This document shows, one piece after another, positions 29,872 through 40,052 of a stretch of DNA of 64,000 nt; position 1 is the stretch's first letter, and every line of letters begins with the position of its first letter. The notes beneath the pieces are model-generated. The model searched no databases, was not told the DNA's origin, and worked only from the letters and a program-made list of their open reading frames with translations. This stretch comes from Panulirus ornatus (Eukaryota > Arthropoda > Malacostraca > Decapoda > Palinuridae), in the NCBI RefSeq assembly GCF_036320965.1, contig NC_092238.1, forward strand, positions 22,523,001 through 22,587,000. Direction: 5' to 3'. Both the position numbers and the translations under genes were made by a program.

Positions 29872-32800
29872 TTGAGGGGGTAGTGTGTGTGTGATGAAGG
29901 TCCAGTTTGACCACTAGGGTGAGGGGGTAGTGTGTGTGTGATGAAGGTCCAGTTTGACCACTAGGTTGAGGGGGTAGTGTGTGTGTGATGAAGGTCCAGT
30001 TTGACCACTAGGGTGAGGGGGTAGTGTGTGTGTGATGAAGGTCCAGTTTGACCACTAGGGTGAAGGGGTAGTGTGTGTGTGTGATCAAGGTCCAGTTTGA
30101 CCACTAGGGTGAGGGGGTAGTGTGTGTGTGTGATGAAGGTCCAGTTTGACCACTAGGGTGAGGGGGTAGTGTGTGTGTGTGTGTGTGATGAAGGTCCAGT
30201 TTGACCACTAGGGTGAGGGGGGAGTGTGTGTGTGTGTGTGATGAAGGTCCAGTTTGACCACTAGGGTGAGGGGGTAGTGTGTGTGTGATGAAGGTCCAGT
30301 TTGACCACTAGGGTGAAGGGGTAGTGTGTGTGTGTGTGATGAAGCTCCAGTTTGACCACTAGGGTGAGGGGGTAGTGTGTGTGTGATGAAGGTCCAGTTT
30401 GACCACTAGGGTGAAGGGGTAGTGTGTGTGTGTGTGATGAAGGTCCAGTTTGACCACTAGGGTGAAGGGGTAGTGTGTGTGTGTGTGATGAAGGTCCAGT
30501 TTGACCACTAGGGTGAAGGGGTAGTGTGTGTGTGTGTGTGTGTGATGAAGGTCCATTTTGACCACTAGGGTGAAGGGGTAGTGTGTGTGTGTGTGTGTGT
30601 GTGTGTGATGAAGGTCCAGTTTGACCACTAGGATGAAGGGGTAGTGTGTGTGTGTGTGTGATGAAGGTCCAGTTTGACCACTAGGGTGAGAGGGTAGTGT
30701 GTGTGTGATGAAGGTCCAGTTTGACCACTAGGGTGAAGGGGTAGTGTGTGTGTGATGCAGGTCCAGTTTGACCACTAGGGTGAAGGGGTAGTGTGTGTGT
30801 GTGATGAAGGTCCAGTTTGACCACTAGGGTGAGGGGGTAGTGTGTGTGTGTGTGTGATGAAGGTCCAGTTTGACCACTAGGGTGAGGGGGTAGTGTGTGT
30901 GTGTGTGTGTGTGATGAAGGTCCAGTTTGACCACTAGGGTGAGGGGGTAGTGTGTGTGTGTGTGTGTGTGATGAAGGTCCAGTTTGACCACTAGGGTGAG
31001 GGGGTAGTGTGGGTGTGATGAAGGTCCAGTTTGACCACTAGGGTGAGGGGGTAGTGTGTGTGTGTGTGTGATGAAGGTCCAGTTTGACCACTAGGGTGAG
31101 GGGGTAGTGTGTGTGTGTGTGATGAAGGTCCAGTTTGACCACTAGGGTGAGGGAGTCGTGTGTGTGTGTGATGAAGGTCCAGTTTGACCACAAGGGTGAG
31201 GGGGTAGTGTGTGTGTGTGTGTGATTAAGGTCCAGTTTGACCACTAGGGTGAGGGGGTAGTGTGTGTGTGTGTGATGAAGGTCCAGTTTGACCACTAGGG
31301 TGAGGGGGTAGTGTGTGTGTGTGTGATGAAGGTCCAGTTTGACCACTAGGGTGAGGGGGTAGTGTGTGTGTGTGTGTGTGATGAAGGTCCAGTTTGACCA
31401 CTAGGGTGAAGTGGTAGTGTGTGTGTGATGAAGGTCCAGTTTGACCACTAGGGTGAGGGGGTAGTGTGTGTGTGTGTGATGAAGGTCCAGTTTGACCACT
31501 AGGGTGAGGGGGTAGTGTGTGTGTGTGTGTGATGAAGGTCCAGTTTGACCACTAGGGTGAGGGGGTAGTGTGTGTGTGTGTGTGATGAAGGTCCAGTTTG
31601 ATCACTAGGGTGAGGGGGTAGTGTGTGTGTGTGTGTGATGAAGGTCCAGTTTGATCACTAGGGTGAGGGGGGTAGTGTGTGTGTGTGTGTGTGATGAAGG
31701 TCCAGTTTGACCACTAGGGTGAGGGGGTAGTGTGTGTGTGTGTGATGAAGGTCCAGTTTGACCACTAGGGTGAGGGGGTAGTGTGTGTGTGTGTGATGAA
31801 GGTCCAGTTTGACCACTAGGGTGAGGGGGTAGTGTGTGTGTGTGTGTGATGAAGGTCCAGTTTGACCACTAGGGTGAGGGGGTAGTGTGTGTGTGTGTGA
31901 TGAAGGTCCAGTTTGACCACTAGGGTGAGGGAGGTAGTGTGTGTGTGTGTGATGAAGGTCCAGTTTGACCACTAGGGTGAGGGGGTAGTGTGTGTGTGTG
32001 TGATGAAGGTCCAGTTTGACCACTAGGGTGAGGGGGTAGTGTGTGTGTGTGTGATGAAGGTCCAGTTTGACCACTAGGGTGAGGGGGTAGTGTGTGTGTG
32101 TGTGATGAAGGTCCAGTTTGACCACTAGGGTGAGGGGGTAGTGTGTGTGTGTGTGATGAAGGTCCAGTTTGACCCACTAGGGTGAGGGGGTAGTGTGTGT
32201 GTGTGTGATGAAGGTCCAGTTTGACCACTAGGGTGAGGGGGTAGTGTGTGTGTGTGTGTGATGAAGGTCCAGTTTGACCACTAGGGTGAGGGGGTAGGTG
32301 TGTGTGTGTGTGTGTGATGAAGGTCCAGTTTGACCACTAGGGTGAGGGGGTAGTGTGTGTGTGTGATGAAGGTCCAGTTTTGACCACTAGGGTGAGGGGG
32401 TAGTGTGTGTGTGTGTGATGAAGGTCCAGTTTGACCACTAGGGTGAGGGGGTAGTGTGTGTGTGTGTGATGAAGGTCCAGTTTGACCACTAGGGTGAGGG
32501 GGTAGTGTGTGTGTGTGTGTGATGAAGGTCCAGTTTGACCACTAGGGTGAGGGGGTAGTGTGTGTGTGTGTGATGAAGGTCCAGTTTGACCACTAGGGTG
32601 AGGGGGTAGTATGTGTGTGTGTGATGAAGGTCCAGTTTGACCACTAGGGTGAGGGGATAGTGTGAGTGTGTGTGATGAAGGTCCAGTTTGACCACTAGGG
32701 TGAGGGGGTAGTGTGTGTGTGTGAAGAAGGTCCAGTTTGACCACTAGGGTGAGGGGGTAGTGTGTGTGTGTGTGATGAAGGTCCAGTTTGACCACTAGGG

Positions 32801-33003
32801 TGAGGGGGTAGTGTGTGTGTGTGTGATGAAGGTCCAGTTTGACCACTAGGGTGAGGGGGTAGTGTGTGTGTGTGTGATGAAGGTCCAGTTTGACCACTAG
32901 GGTGAGGGGGTAGTGTGTGTGTGTGATGAAGGTCCAGTTTGACCACTAGGGTGAAGGGGTAGTGTGTGTGTGTGATGAAGGTCCAGTTTGACCACTAGGG
33001 TGA
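29872..33003. repeat. GT-containing minisatellite, ~60 copies (3.1 kb)
   Basis: Unit of about 45-60 bp: GATGAAGGTCCAGTTTGACC, then ACTAGGGTGAGGGGGTAG, then a (TG)n run that varies from about 4 to 13 dinucleotides between units. The left part has more GAAGGGG-type variants, the right part is more uniform. It is effectively a minisatellite with an embedded microsatellite in every unit. Minus-strand HTHT/LVVKLDLHH frames are artefacts. Confidence 0.95.
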
Positions 33004-33232
33004 TAGCGATCTAGCATGGGAACTTGACGTTAGCTCACATCCCACGTACACGAATTACCAATGAAAGGTCAAGTAGGGTCAGTTGTGGCCAACACAGGAG
33101 GTACAGTACAAGTAGCGGGTTACCACACCTACAACTTAACTCTCACCTAACTATGAAAAGCAAACTTGGTAACGCTCACGTAAAGATGCCAACCTGAAAT
33201 ATGTTGGATATACACAAATGCCCACACCATCA
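33004..33232 (+). other. Spacer between arrays, probably LINE ORF1/ORF2 junction
   Basis: About 230 bp of unique sequence. By position it would hold the end of ORF1 or the start of ORF2 of the CR1-like element, but I see no diagnostic motif, so this is placement only. Confidence 0.35.
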
Positions 33233-34497
33233 TCCTAGCATCAACTTACATCCTAGCATCAACTTATATCCTAGCATCAACTTATATCCTGGGATCAACT
33301 TACATCCTAGGATCAACTTATATCCTAGGATCAACTTATATCCTAGCATCAACTTATATCCTGGGATCAACTTACATCCTAGGATCAACTTATATCCTAG
33401 GATCAACTTATATCCTAGCATCAACTTATATCCTAGGATCAACTTATATCCAAGCATCCACTTATATCCTAGGATCAACTTACATCCTAGGATCAACTTA
33501 TATCCTGGGATCAACTTACATCCTAGATCAACTTATATCCGGGATCAACTTACATCCGAGGATCAACTTATTATCCCTGGGATCTAACTTACATCCTAGG
33601 ATCAACTTATATCCTAGGATCAACTTATATCCTAGCATCCATTTATATCCTAGGATCAACTTACATCCTAGGATCAACTTATATCCTGGGATCAACTTAC
33701 ATCCTAGGATCAACTTACATCCTAGGATCAACTTATATCCTAGCATCAACTTCTATCCTAGGATCAACTTACATCCTAGCATCAACTTCTATCCTAGCAT
33801 CAACTACATCCGTACATCAACTTACAACATCCTAGGATCAAACTTACATTCCTAGGATCAACTTATATCCCTAGGATTCAACTTATATCCTGGCATCAAC
33901 TTATATCGTAGCATCAACTTATATCCTAGCATCAACTTATATCCTAGCATCCACTTATATCCTAGCATCAACTTATATCCTAGCATCAACTTATATCCTA
34001 GGATCAACTTACATCCTAGCATCACTTATATCCTAGCATTCAACTTATTTCCTAGGATCAACTTATTCTAGCATACACTTACCATGCCGAGGATCAACTT
34101 ATATCCTAGGATCAACTTTATCGTATGGACCACTTACGATCCTAGGATCAACTTATATCCTAGGATCAACTTATATCGTAGGACCAACTTACATCCTAGG
34201 ATCAACTTACATCCTAGCATCAACTTATATCCTAGGATCAACTTACATCCTAGCATCAACTTCTATCCTAGGATCAACTTACATCCTATCATCAACTTAC
34301 GTCCTAGCATCAACTTACATCCTAGCATCCACTTATATCCTAGGATCAACTTATATCCTAGGATCAACTTATATCCTAGGATCAACTTACATCCTAGCAT
34401 CAACTTATATCCTAGCATCAACTTATATCCTCGGATCAACTTATATCCTAGCATCAACTTACATCCTAGCATCAACTTATATCCTAGCATCCACTTA
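33233..34497. repeat. 18-bp tandem array, ~70 copies
   Basis: Unit ATCCTAGGATCAACTTAT, period 18, with variants AGCATC, GGGATC and CCACTT. Between about 33780 and 34140 units show indels. 18 is a multiple of 3, giving open frames on both strands. Confidence 0.95.
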
Positions 34498-35243
34498 TAT
34501 CCTATGATGAATTTATATACTATGACCAACTTATATCCTATGATGAATTTATATACTATGATCCACTTATATCCTATGATGAATTTATATACTATGATCC
34601 ACTTATATCCTATGATGAATTTATATACTATGATCCACTTATATCCTATGATGAATTTATATACTATGATCAACTTATATCCTATGATGAATTTATATAC
34701 TATGATCAACTTATATCCTATGATGAATTTATATACTATGATCAACTTATATCCTATGATGAATTTATATACTATGATCAACTTATATCCTATGATGAAT
34801 TTATATACTATGATCAACTTATATCCTATGATGAATTTATATACTATGATCAACTTATATCCTATGATGAATTTATATACTATGATCAACTTATATCCTA
34901 TGATGAATTTATATACTATGATCAACTTATATCCTATGATGAATTTATATACTATGATCAACTTATATCCTATGATGAATTTATATACTATGATCAACTT
35001 ATATCCTATGATGAATTTATATACTATGATCAACTTATATCCTATGATGAATTTATATACTATGATCAACTTATATCCTATGATGAATTTATATACTATG
35101 ATCAACTTATATCCTATGATGAATTTATATACTATGATCAACTTATATCCTATGATGAATTTATATACTATGATCAACTTATATCCTATGATGAATTTAT
35201 ATACTATGATCAACTTATATCCTATGATGAATTTATATACTAT
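34498..35243. repeat. 36-bp higher-order array, ~20 copies
   Basis: Continues the 18-bp array but with a dimeric unit: CCTATGATGAATTTATAT alternating with ACTATGATCAACTTATAT. The first four dimers vary (GACCAACTT, GATCCACTT), the remainder are essentially identical. A strict A-B alternation of 18-bp monomers is a higher-order repeat. Confidence 0.95.
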
Positions 35244-35393
35244 GCAGTTACTGAGAAAGCGAACATTATTGCAATGTTAGAAGTGTGGGTAAAGTCTTGG
35301 CAAGACACAGAGATAATGGTTAAGTTGGAAGACATCAAGAGATAATGTTTGTTGTATGTGACGTGAAGTTGATAACAATGTAAATATTATTAA
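35244..35393 (+). pseudogene. CR1-like LINE ORF2 endonuclease start, remnant
   Basis: In frame with the last array unit this reads YDEFIYYAVTEKANIIAMLE then VWVKSWQDTEIM, and a little later LLYVT. It aligns to the start of CR1/L2-type AP endonucleases (KPDIIAITETW...DSEI...GVLLYV), where the Glu of the TETW motif is catalytic; here it is in LEVW. Stops are present at about 35343 and after 35360. Confidence 0.65.
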
Positions 35394-35674
35394 GCAGACA
35401 TACATACATACATACATACCAGCAGACATACATACATACATACATACCAGCAGACATACATACATACATACCAGCAGACATACATACATACATACATACC
35501 AGCAGACATACATACATACATACATACATACCAGCAGACATACATACATACATACATACCAGCAGACATACATACATACATACCAGCAGACATACATACA
35601 TACATACATACCAGCAGACATACATACATACATACATACATACATACCAGTAGACATACATACATACATACCAC
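35394..35674. repeat. (CATA)n-based minisatellite
   Basis: CAGCAGACATACATACATAC-type units of 25-33 bp, in which a CCAGCAGA spacer separates CATA runs of different length. About ten units. YVCMYVCM translations on the minus strand are artefacts. Confidence 0.93.
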
Positions 35675-36351
35675 TAACATTATCTACCCACGACGACAAC
35701 AACTTGATATGTCAACTACGTCTCGGTGATATTGACAAATGTAGACTTGTAGGTAAATGCAAACTATAATGATTCTTGCTCTTCTCCTGAGCAACGACTC
35801 AAAATCAACTCTGGCGGAGTAGATGACTTAGATAAACAAGGATCACACTTTGACTAGACTAAATTTAGATTTTGAAATAAGAACAACAAACTCTTGATCC
35901 CGGATTAAAGGCTAACAAATTTTGAAAACATTGGACACAAAATTGGCACTAACGATTCCAGCCAAGTTGATGATATGAACACAATACAGGAAATGTGAAC
36001 AACTGACTCTCAAAATTATCTACTCGAGATGAAAAATAAACTTGCTTCATGAATTAGGAAGAGAACTTGTTGTAATATTTCAAAATCATCAAAGATGAAT
36101 ACGATAATAGAAGGACTAATTCGCCAAAAGAAAAAAACATAAGAAATGCAAATCAATGGAAACTGATGAAAATCACCAGAAATTAATCACAATCCAGACT
36201 AATAAGACAAAGGAAACGTAACGAAGAAAAAAGAATTTCATTGAAAGTTAAGAATAATACTAAGGACTTCTTCAAACATATAAGACGACAAATAAAGACA
36301 CAACTGAACCATTATGAAACAAACATGACACACTAACTACTGACCATCTTA
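35675..36351 (+). pseudogene. CR1-like LINE ORF2, endonuclease end and linker remnant
   Basis: Readable across frames on the plus strand: QVDDMNTIQEM (35962-35993), NYLLEMKNKLAS (about 36016-36050), IEGLIRQKKKT (about 36107-36140), and KNNTKDFFKHIRRQIKTQ (36250-36303). The last block is the FYKYVR-type segment that precedes the RT in CR1/L2-like ORF2. It ends LLNDHD at the edge of the next array. Numerous stops and frameshifts; no RT domain is found after it. Confidence 0.65.
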
Positions 36352-38391
36352 CTAAATGACCACGATCATACTAAATGACTACGATCATACTAAATGACTA
36401 TGATCATACTAAATGACTATGATCATACTAAATGACTACGATCATACTAAATGACTACGATCATACTAAATGACTACGATCATACTAAATGACTACGATC
36501 ATACTAAATGACTATGATCATACTAAATGACTATGATCATACTAAATGACTACGATCATACTAAATGACTATGATCATACTAAATGACTATGATCATACT
36601 AAATGACTACGATCATACTAAATGACTACGATCATACTAAATGACTACGATCATACTAAATGACTATGATCATACTAAATGACTACGATCATACTAAATG
36701 ACTACGATCATACTAAATGACTACGATCATACTAAATGACTACGATCATACTAAATGGCTATGATCATACTAAATGACTATGATCATACTAAATGACTAC
36801 GATCATACTAAATGACTATGATCATACTAAATGACTACGATCATACTAAATGACTACGATCATACTAAATGACTACGATCATACCAAATGACTATGATCA
36901 TACTAAATGACTACGATCGTACTAAATGACTACGATCATACTAAATGACTACGATCATACTAAATGGCTATGATCATACTAAATGACTATGATCATACTA
37001 AATGACTACGATCATACTAAATGACTACGATCGTACTAAATGACTATGATCATACTAAATGACTACGATCATACTAAATGACTATGATCATACTAAATGA
37101 CTATGATCATACTAAATGACTACGATCATACTAAATGACTACGATCATACTAAATGACTACGATCATACTAAATGACTATGATCATACTAAATGACTACG
37201 ATCATACTAAATGACTACGATCATACTAAATGACTATGATCATACTAAATGACTATGATCATACTAAATGACTACGATCATACTAAATGACTATGATCAT
37301 ACTAAATGACTATGATCATACTAAATGACTACGATCATACTAAATGACTATGATCATACTAAATGACTATGATCATACTAAATGACTACGATCATACTAA
37401 ATGACTATGATCATACTAAATGACTATGATCATACTAAATGACTACGATCATACTAAATGACTATGATCATACTAAATGACTACGATCATACTAAATGAC
37501 TATGATCATACTAAATGACTATGATCATACTAAATGACTACGATCATACTAAATGACTATGATCATACTAAATGACTATGATCATACTAAATGACTACGA
37601 TCATACTAAATGACTACGATCATACTAAATGGCTATGATCATACTAAATGACTATGATCATACTAAATGACTATGATCATACTAAATGGCTATGATCATA
37701 CTAAATGACTATGATCAAACTAAATGACTATGATCATACTAAATGACTATGATCATACTAAATGACTATGATCATACTAAATGACTACGATCATACTAAA
37801 TGACTATGATCATACTAAATGACTACGATCATACTAAATGACTATGATCATACTAAATGACTATGATCATACTAAATGACTACGATCATACTAAATGACT
37901 ACGATCATACTAAATGACTACGATCATACTAAATGACTATGATCATACTAAATGACTATGATCATACTAAATGACTATGATCATACTAAATGACTATGAT
38001 CATACTAAATGACTACGATCATACTAAATGACTATGATCATACTAAATGACTATGATCATACTAAATGACTATGATCATACTAAATGACTACGATCATAC
38101 TAAATGACTATGATCATACTAAATGACTATGATCATACTAAATGACTATGATCATACTAAATGATTATGATCATACTAAATGACTATGATCATACTAAAT
38201 GACTATGATCATACTAAATGACTATGATCATACTAAATGACTACGATCATACTAAATGACTATGATCATACTAAATGACTATGATCATACTAAATGACTA
38301 TGATCATACTAAATGACTACGATCATACTAAATGACTATGATCATACTAAATGACTATGATCATACTAAATGACTATGATCATACTAAATG
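36352..38391. repeat. 19-bp tandem array, ~107 copies
   Basis: Unit ACTAAATGACTACGATCAT, period 19. Two dominant variants differ at one site, TACGATC versus TATGATC, a CpG/TpG alternation. The T form contains the palindrome TATGATCATA. Rare variants: ATGGC (at least five units), GATCGT, GATTAT. The first unit arises from the LINE sequence LLNDHD. Confidence 0.96.
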
Positions 38392-38476
38392 GAATAATGC
38401 TCAAAGCTAAAAGATGTCTTATGGACGTTTGTCTTCAACATTGGGATAAGTTACGTAGTTAATAAATACCTTCAAA
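38392..38476. other. Unique spacer
   Basis: 85 bp between arrays. No motif recognised; it could be another LINE scrap. Confidence 0.4.
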
Positions 38477-38802
38477 AGTCCTCCCTTACACTCCCCTGCC
38501 CTCCCTTACACTCCCCTGCCCTCCCTTACACTCCCCTGTCCTCCCTTACACTCCCCTGTAATCCCTTACACTCCCCTGTCCTCCCTTACACTCCCCTGCC
38601 CTCCCTTACACTCCCCTGCCCTCCCTTACACTCCCCTGCCCTCCCTTACACTCCCCTGCCCTCCCTTACACTCCCCTGTCCTCCCTTACACTCCCCTGTA
38701 ATCCCTTACACTCCCCTGTCCTCCCTTACACTCCCCTGTCCTCCCTTACACTCCCCTGCCCTCCCTTACACTCCCCTGCCCTCCCTTACACTCCCCTGTC
38801 CT
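38477..38802. repeat. 20-bp tandem array ending in the gap
   Basis: Unit CTCCCTTACACTCCCCTGCC, period 20, with TGTC and TGTA variants. It runs into the N gap, so its true length is unknown. Confidence 0.95.
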
Positions 38803-38902
38803 NNNNNNNNNNNNNNNNNNNNNNNNNNNNNNNNNNNNNNNNNNNNNNNNNNNNNNNNNNNNNNNNNNNNNNNNNNNNNNNNNNNNNNNNNNNNNNNNNN
38901 NN
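38803..38902. other. Scaffold gap (100 N)
   Basis: Exactly 100 N between two different tandem arrays, consistent with assembly failure in a repeat. Actual size unknown. Confidence 0.98.
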
Positions 38903-39194
38903 GGGTGGCTACACTTGATGAACTGGGAGGGTGGCTACACTTGATGAACTGGGAAGGTGACAACACTTGATGAACTGAGAGGGTGGCTACACTTGATGAA
39001 CTGGGAGGGTGGCTACACTTGATGAACTGGGAGGTGGCTACACTTGATGAACTGGGAGGGTGGCTACACTTGATGAACTGAGAGGGTGGCTACACTTGAT
39101 GAACTGAGAGGGTGGCTACACTTGATGAACTGGGAGGGTGGCTACACTTGATGAACTGGGAGGGTGGCTACACTTGATGAACTGGGAGGGTGGC
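38903..39194. repeat. 26-bp tandem array, ~11 copies
   Basis: Core GGGTGGCTACACTTGATGAA, period 26, starting at the gap edge. Variants GAGAGGG and GGGAAGG. Confidence 0.94.
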
Positions 39195-39334
39195 TACACT
39201 CACACCCACTAATGCGCAGGTTGGGCGGCACATGGCGGCCAGAGGGAGTTTCTATACTTAGAGCAGGTGGCTTTGCCAGTCCCTGAGATCAAAGGCTGCC
39301 TCCTGCCACTGAGAGAGATGGTATGATTTAATTA
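39195..39334. other. Unique GC-richer spacer
   Basis: About 140 bp with GCGGCACATGGCGGCCAG. No frame or element recognised. Confidence 0.45.
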
Positions 39335-39999
39335 TACTTCTCTACTAGACTCTCATACATTTACAAGACTATCATGTCTCTACTAGACTCTCATACATTT
39401 ACAAGACTATCATGTCTCTACTAGACTCTCATACATTTACAAGACTATCATGTCTCTATTATACTATTTTGCATATACAAGATTATCATACCTGTACCAG
39501 ATTATTATACATTGACAAGATTATCATACCTGAACTAGACTGTCATACAATAACAAGGTTATCATACTTTTACTACACTATCATACATTAACAAGATTAT
39601 CATACCTGCACTAGACTATTATATATCAACAAGATTATCATACCTGTACTAGACTCTCATACATGAACAAGATTATCATACTTGTATTACACTATCATAC
39701 ATTATCAAGATTATCATATCTGCACTAGACTATTATATATCAACAGGATTATCATACCTGTACTAGACTCTCATACATGAACAAGATTATCATACTTGTA
39801 TTACACTATCATACATTAACAAGATTATCATACCTGCACTAGACTATAATATATCAACAAGATTATCATACCTGTACTAGACTCTCATACATTAACAAGA
39901 TTATCATACCTGTACTACACTATCATACATTAACAAGATTATCATACTTCTACTAGACTATCATAATTCCACAGAATTATGATACCTATACTAGACTAT
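39335..39999. repeat. 38-bp tandem array, diverged, ~17 copies
   Basis: Period 38 bp, core ACTAGACTCTCATACATTAA, then CAAGATTATCATACCTG. The first three units (TTTACAAGACTATCATG) are nearly identical; later ones diverge considerably. Confidence 0.9.
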
Positions 40000-40052
40000 C
40001 ATTTTTTTCTTTTTTTCTTTGTCGCTGTCTCCCGCGTTTGCGAGGTAGCGCA
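40000..40052 (-). mobile_element. RTE-like LINE 3' tail scrap at array boundary
   Basis: T-rich stretch, then CTTTGTCGCTGTCTCCCGCG and TTTGCGAGGTAGCGCAA: the last ~36 bp of the main LINE family on the minus strand. It joins without spacer to the 23-bp array at about 40050. Confidence 0.85.

Noticed and set aside
33233..35280. Repeat proteins NLYPMMNLYTMI / YKLIIVYKFIIG
   Set aside because: Both strands are open because the unit is 18/36 bp. No evidence of coding selection.
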